Assembly (NCBI GenBank): GCA_027450125.1
Contig: DAIDKG010000106.1
Coordinates: forward strand, 1-7,721
Source: Bordetella sp.
GTDB taxonomy: Bacteria > Pseudomonadota > Gammaproteobacteria > Burkholderiales > Burkholderiaceae_B
Direction of reading: 5' to 3'
DNA: 7,721 bases
In this document: positions 6,028-7,721 of the stretch, in pieces
Numbering within the stretch: position 1 is the first letter of the stretch
How the letters are laid out: each line of letters opens with the position of its first letter
The notes under the pieces: generated by a model
Database searches by the model: none
What the model saw: only the letters and a program-made list of their open reading frames with translations
What the model was told of the DNA's origin: nothing
Translations under genes and position numbers: made by a program

Positions 6028-6638
6028 CTCCGGTATCCGCGAATTCCGGCGCCGCGGCGTTGCGTCCCGACCTGGCGCGCATCGCGCAATGGATCGAACC
6101 CGGCAGCCGGGTGCTGGATCTGGGCTGCGGCGACGGCGCGCTCCTGGCATGGCTGCGCGACAACCGGCAGGTGCGCGGCGCGGGCGTGGAGATCGACGAC
6201 CAGTGCGTCATCAGCTGCGTGCAACGCGGGGTCGAGGTCATACAGCAGAACATGGAAGGCGGGCTGGCCCTGTTCGGCGACAAGCAATTCGAGACGGTGG
6301 TGCTGTCGCAGACGCTGCAATCCATGCATCACACCACGCATATCCTGCGCGAGATGATGCGGGTTGCGCGCCAGGGCATCGTATCCTTTCCCAACTTCGG
6401 CTACTGGCCGCACGGCTGGTCCATTTTGCGCGGCCGCATGCCGGTGACGGGCCAGATGCCCTACCAGTGGTACAACACCCCCAACATCCACCTGTGCACG
6501 CTGCGCGATTTCGAGGACCTGGCCGCGCAGGTGGGTTTGCGCATTCTCGAGCGCGCCACGTTCAACGAAGGGCGCGAGGTGCGCGTGCTGCCGCAATGGC
6601 GCAGCACCCTGGCCATGTATCGTTTCGCCTCGGACTGA
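6024..6638 (+). CDS. metW: Methionine biosynthesis protein MetW
   Basis: A 204-residue class I SAM-dependent methyltransferase-fold protein of the MetW family. It carries motif I LDLGCGDG at 31-38, the acidic VEID at 55-58, SQTLQ at 95-99, and the family-typical FPNFGYW (122-128) and [15 protein letters not shown] (145-159). MetW is paired with MetX in many proteobacteria and is reported to be needed for, or to stimulate, MetX acyltransferase activity. Its own methyl-transfer reaction is not established. The ATG at 6024 overlaps the metX TGA (ATGA) and has GAGGTGG at about 6012-6018, so translation is probably coupled to metX and thus indirectly to the riboswitch. The first dozen residues are an extension relative to the usual MRPDL start. 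TTG at 6060 would give that shorter form but has no ribosome site. Confidence 0.93.
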   Translation: MTPVSANSGAAALRPDLARIAQWIEPGSRVLDLGCGDGALLAWLRDNRQVRGAGVEIDDQCVISCVQRGVEVIQQNMEGGLALFGDKQFETVVLSQTLQSMHHTTHILREMMRVARQGIVSFPNFGYWPHGWSILRGRMPVTGQMPYQWYNTPNIHLCTLRDFEDLAAQVGLRILERATFNEGREVRVLPQWRSTLAMYRFASD

Positions 6639-6657
6639 CTTTGCTAAGGACTGTGCC

Positions 6658-7721
6658 ATGACCGATGCCAGCGCCACGAGATCGGCGGGCAATGTCTACT
6701 TCAGCCGCCGCGTGGCGCCGCAGCTGGCCCTGGGTTTCGCCAGCGGGCTGCCGCTGGCCTTGACCGGCGGCACGCTGCAGGCCTGGGCCACGGTCTCGAA
6801 CGTATCGCTGCAAAGCATCGGCTTTCTTACCCTGGTGGGCACGGCCTACACGCTGAAGTTTCTATGGGCACCGCTGATCGACCACTATGCGCCGCCCTGG
6901 CTGGGCAGGCGCCGCGGCTGGATGCTTCTGATGCAGGTGCTGCTGGCCCTGGCCATCATGGGCATGGGCATGCTTTCGCCGGGCTCGGCCCTGCCCGAAC
7001 TGGCCATGCTGGCCGTGGTGGTGGCGGTGCTGTCGGCCACGCAGGACATTGCCTTCGACGCCTACAGCACCGACGTGCTGCACGGTGAGGAGCGCGGCGC
7101 GGGCGCGGCCGTCAAGGTGCTGGGCTACCGCATCGCCATGATCGTTTCGGGCGGGCTGGCGCTGGTGCTTGCCGACAGCTGGCTGGGCTGGGGGCATATG
7201 TACGTGCTCATGGGAGCGCTGATGCTGGCCTGCACGGCGGCCACGCTATGGGCGCCGGAACCCGATGCGCCGGCCGCCGCGCCAGGCAACCTGGGGCAGG
7301 CCCTGGTCGAACCGTTCCGTGAATTCTTCGGCCGGCGCGGCGCGGCCGGGCTGCTGCTGCTCATCGTGCTCTACAAACTGGGCGATGCGTTCGCCGGCGC
7401 GCTGTCCACGACTTTCCTGATCCGCGCGGCCGGCTACACCGCCACCCAGGTCGGCACGGTCAACAAGGTGCTGGGCCTGGCCGCGACCATCGTGGGCGCG
7501 CTCGCGGGCGGCTCCATCATGGCGCGCTGGGGACTGTACCGTTCGCTCATGGCCTTCGGCCTGCTGCAGGCGGTGTCCAACCTGGGCTACTGGGTTATCT
7601 CGGTCAGTCCCAACCGTCTCTGGCTCATGGCAGCGGGCGTCGGCGTCGAGAACCTGTGCGGCGGCCTGGGCACCGCCGCATTCGTGGGCCTGCTGATGGC
7701 CTTGTGCCGGCATGAATATTC
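6658..7721 (+). CDS. ampG: AmpG muropeptide permease (3' end outside the window)
   Basis: A major-facilitator-type inner-membrane permease that imports GlcNAc-anhydroMurNAc peptides released from peptidoglycan, for recycling. 354 codons are present and open to the edge; I expect a few dozen more. Signatures match E. coli AmpG: TQDIAFDAYSTDVL at 128-141, EERGAGAAVK at 144-153, YKLGDAFA at 239-246 and GGLGTAAFVGLLMALC at 335-350. Multiple hydrophobic helices are obvious, with basic loops such as LGRRRGW (82-88) and a Pro/Ala-rich loop at about 199-212 near the middle. AAGGA at 6646-6650 lies 7 bases before the ATG. The gene starts 19 bases after metW with no terminator between, so it probably shares the metX transcript. 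Having its own ribosome site, it may escape the riboswitch's translational block. Confidence 0.92.
   Translation, partial: MTDASATRSAGNVYFSRRVAPQLALGFASGLPLALTGGTLQAWATVSNVSLQSIGFLTLVGTAYTLKFLWAPLIDHYAPPWLGRRRGWMLLMQVLLALAIMGMGMLSPGSALPELAMLAVVVAVLSATQDIAFDAYSTDVLHGEERGAGAAVKVLGYRIAMIVSGGLALVLADSWLGWGHMYVLMGALMLACTAATLWAPEPDAPAAAPGNLGQALVEPFREFFGRRGAAGLLLLIVLYKLGDAFAGALSTTFLIRAAGYTATQVGTVNKVLGLAATIVGALAGGSIMARWGLYRSLMAFGLLQAVSNLGYWVISVSPNRLWLMAAGVGVENLCGGLGTAAFVGLLMALCRHEY

Noticed and set aside
1..7721. Mobile elements, tRNA/rRNA genes, CRISPR arrays, frameshifted genes
   Set aside because: No transposase, terminal repeats, tRNA-like cloverleaf, regularly spaced repeats or broken family alignments were seen on either strand.

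Overview
The window is GC-rich and densely coded, with almost every wobble position G or C. Gene content and order (gshA divergent from metX-metW, then ampG) point to a betaproteobacterium of the Burkholderiales. Bordetella or a close Alcaligenaceae relative is my best guess. That is recognition from protein sequence, not a database result. No mobile elements, tRNAs, rRNAs or CRISPR arrays are visible.

Left part (1-3000) is a LysR-type divergon. A LysR-family regulator reads rightward at 2077-3000. Divergent from it, a leftward operon encodes a binuclear-metal ureohydrolase (annotatable as agmatinase, true guanidino substrate unknown), then a xylose-isomerase-like TIM-barrel enzyme. A third gene probably starts by ATGA overlap and runs off the left edge. 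The 199-bp divergent spacer holds four perfect inverted repeats, which are candidate operators or leader hairpins.

Middle part (3035-4597) is gshA, glutamate-cysteine ligase, the first step of glutathione synthesis. It reads leftward, convergent with the regulator, from a GTG start without a recognisable Shine-Dalgarno.

Right part (4598-7721) is a methionine operon: metX (homoserine O-acyltransferase), metW (its class I methyltransferase-fold partner, ATGA-coupled), and ampG (muropeptide permease, cut by the right edge). The most notable element is the metX leader. Positions 4727-4781 read as a SAM-II riboswitch: a GCGCC/GGCGC P1 stem, a GATTT loop, TTGC, an ATAAAT..AGCTAAA segment, and a pseudoknot that pairs the metX Shine-Dalgarno with the apical loop. 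An extended -10 promoter (TGCTAGAAT) sits so that transcription would start a few bases upstream of the aptamer, so the leader is essentially all riboswitch. When S-adenosylmethionine is plentiful, translation of metX (and of the coupled metW) should be shut off.

The 188-bp spacer at 4598-4785 therefore feeds two sulfur-metabolism branches in opposite directions: cysteine use for glutathione to the left, and SAM-controlled methionine synthesis to the right.
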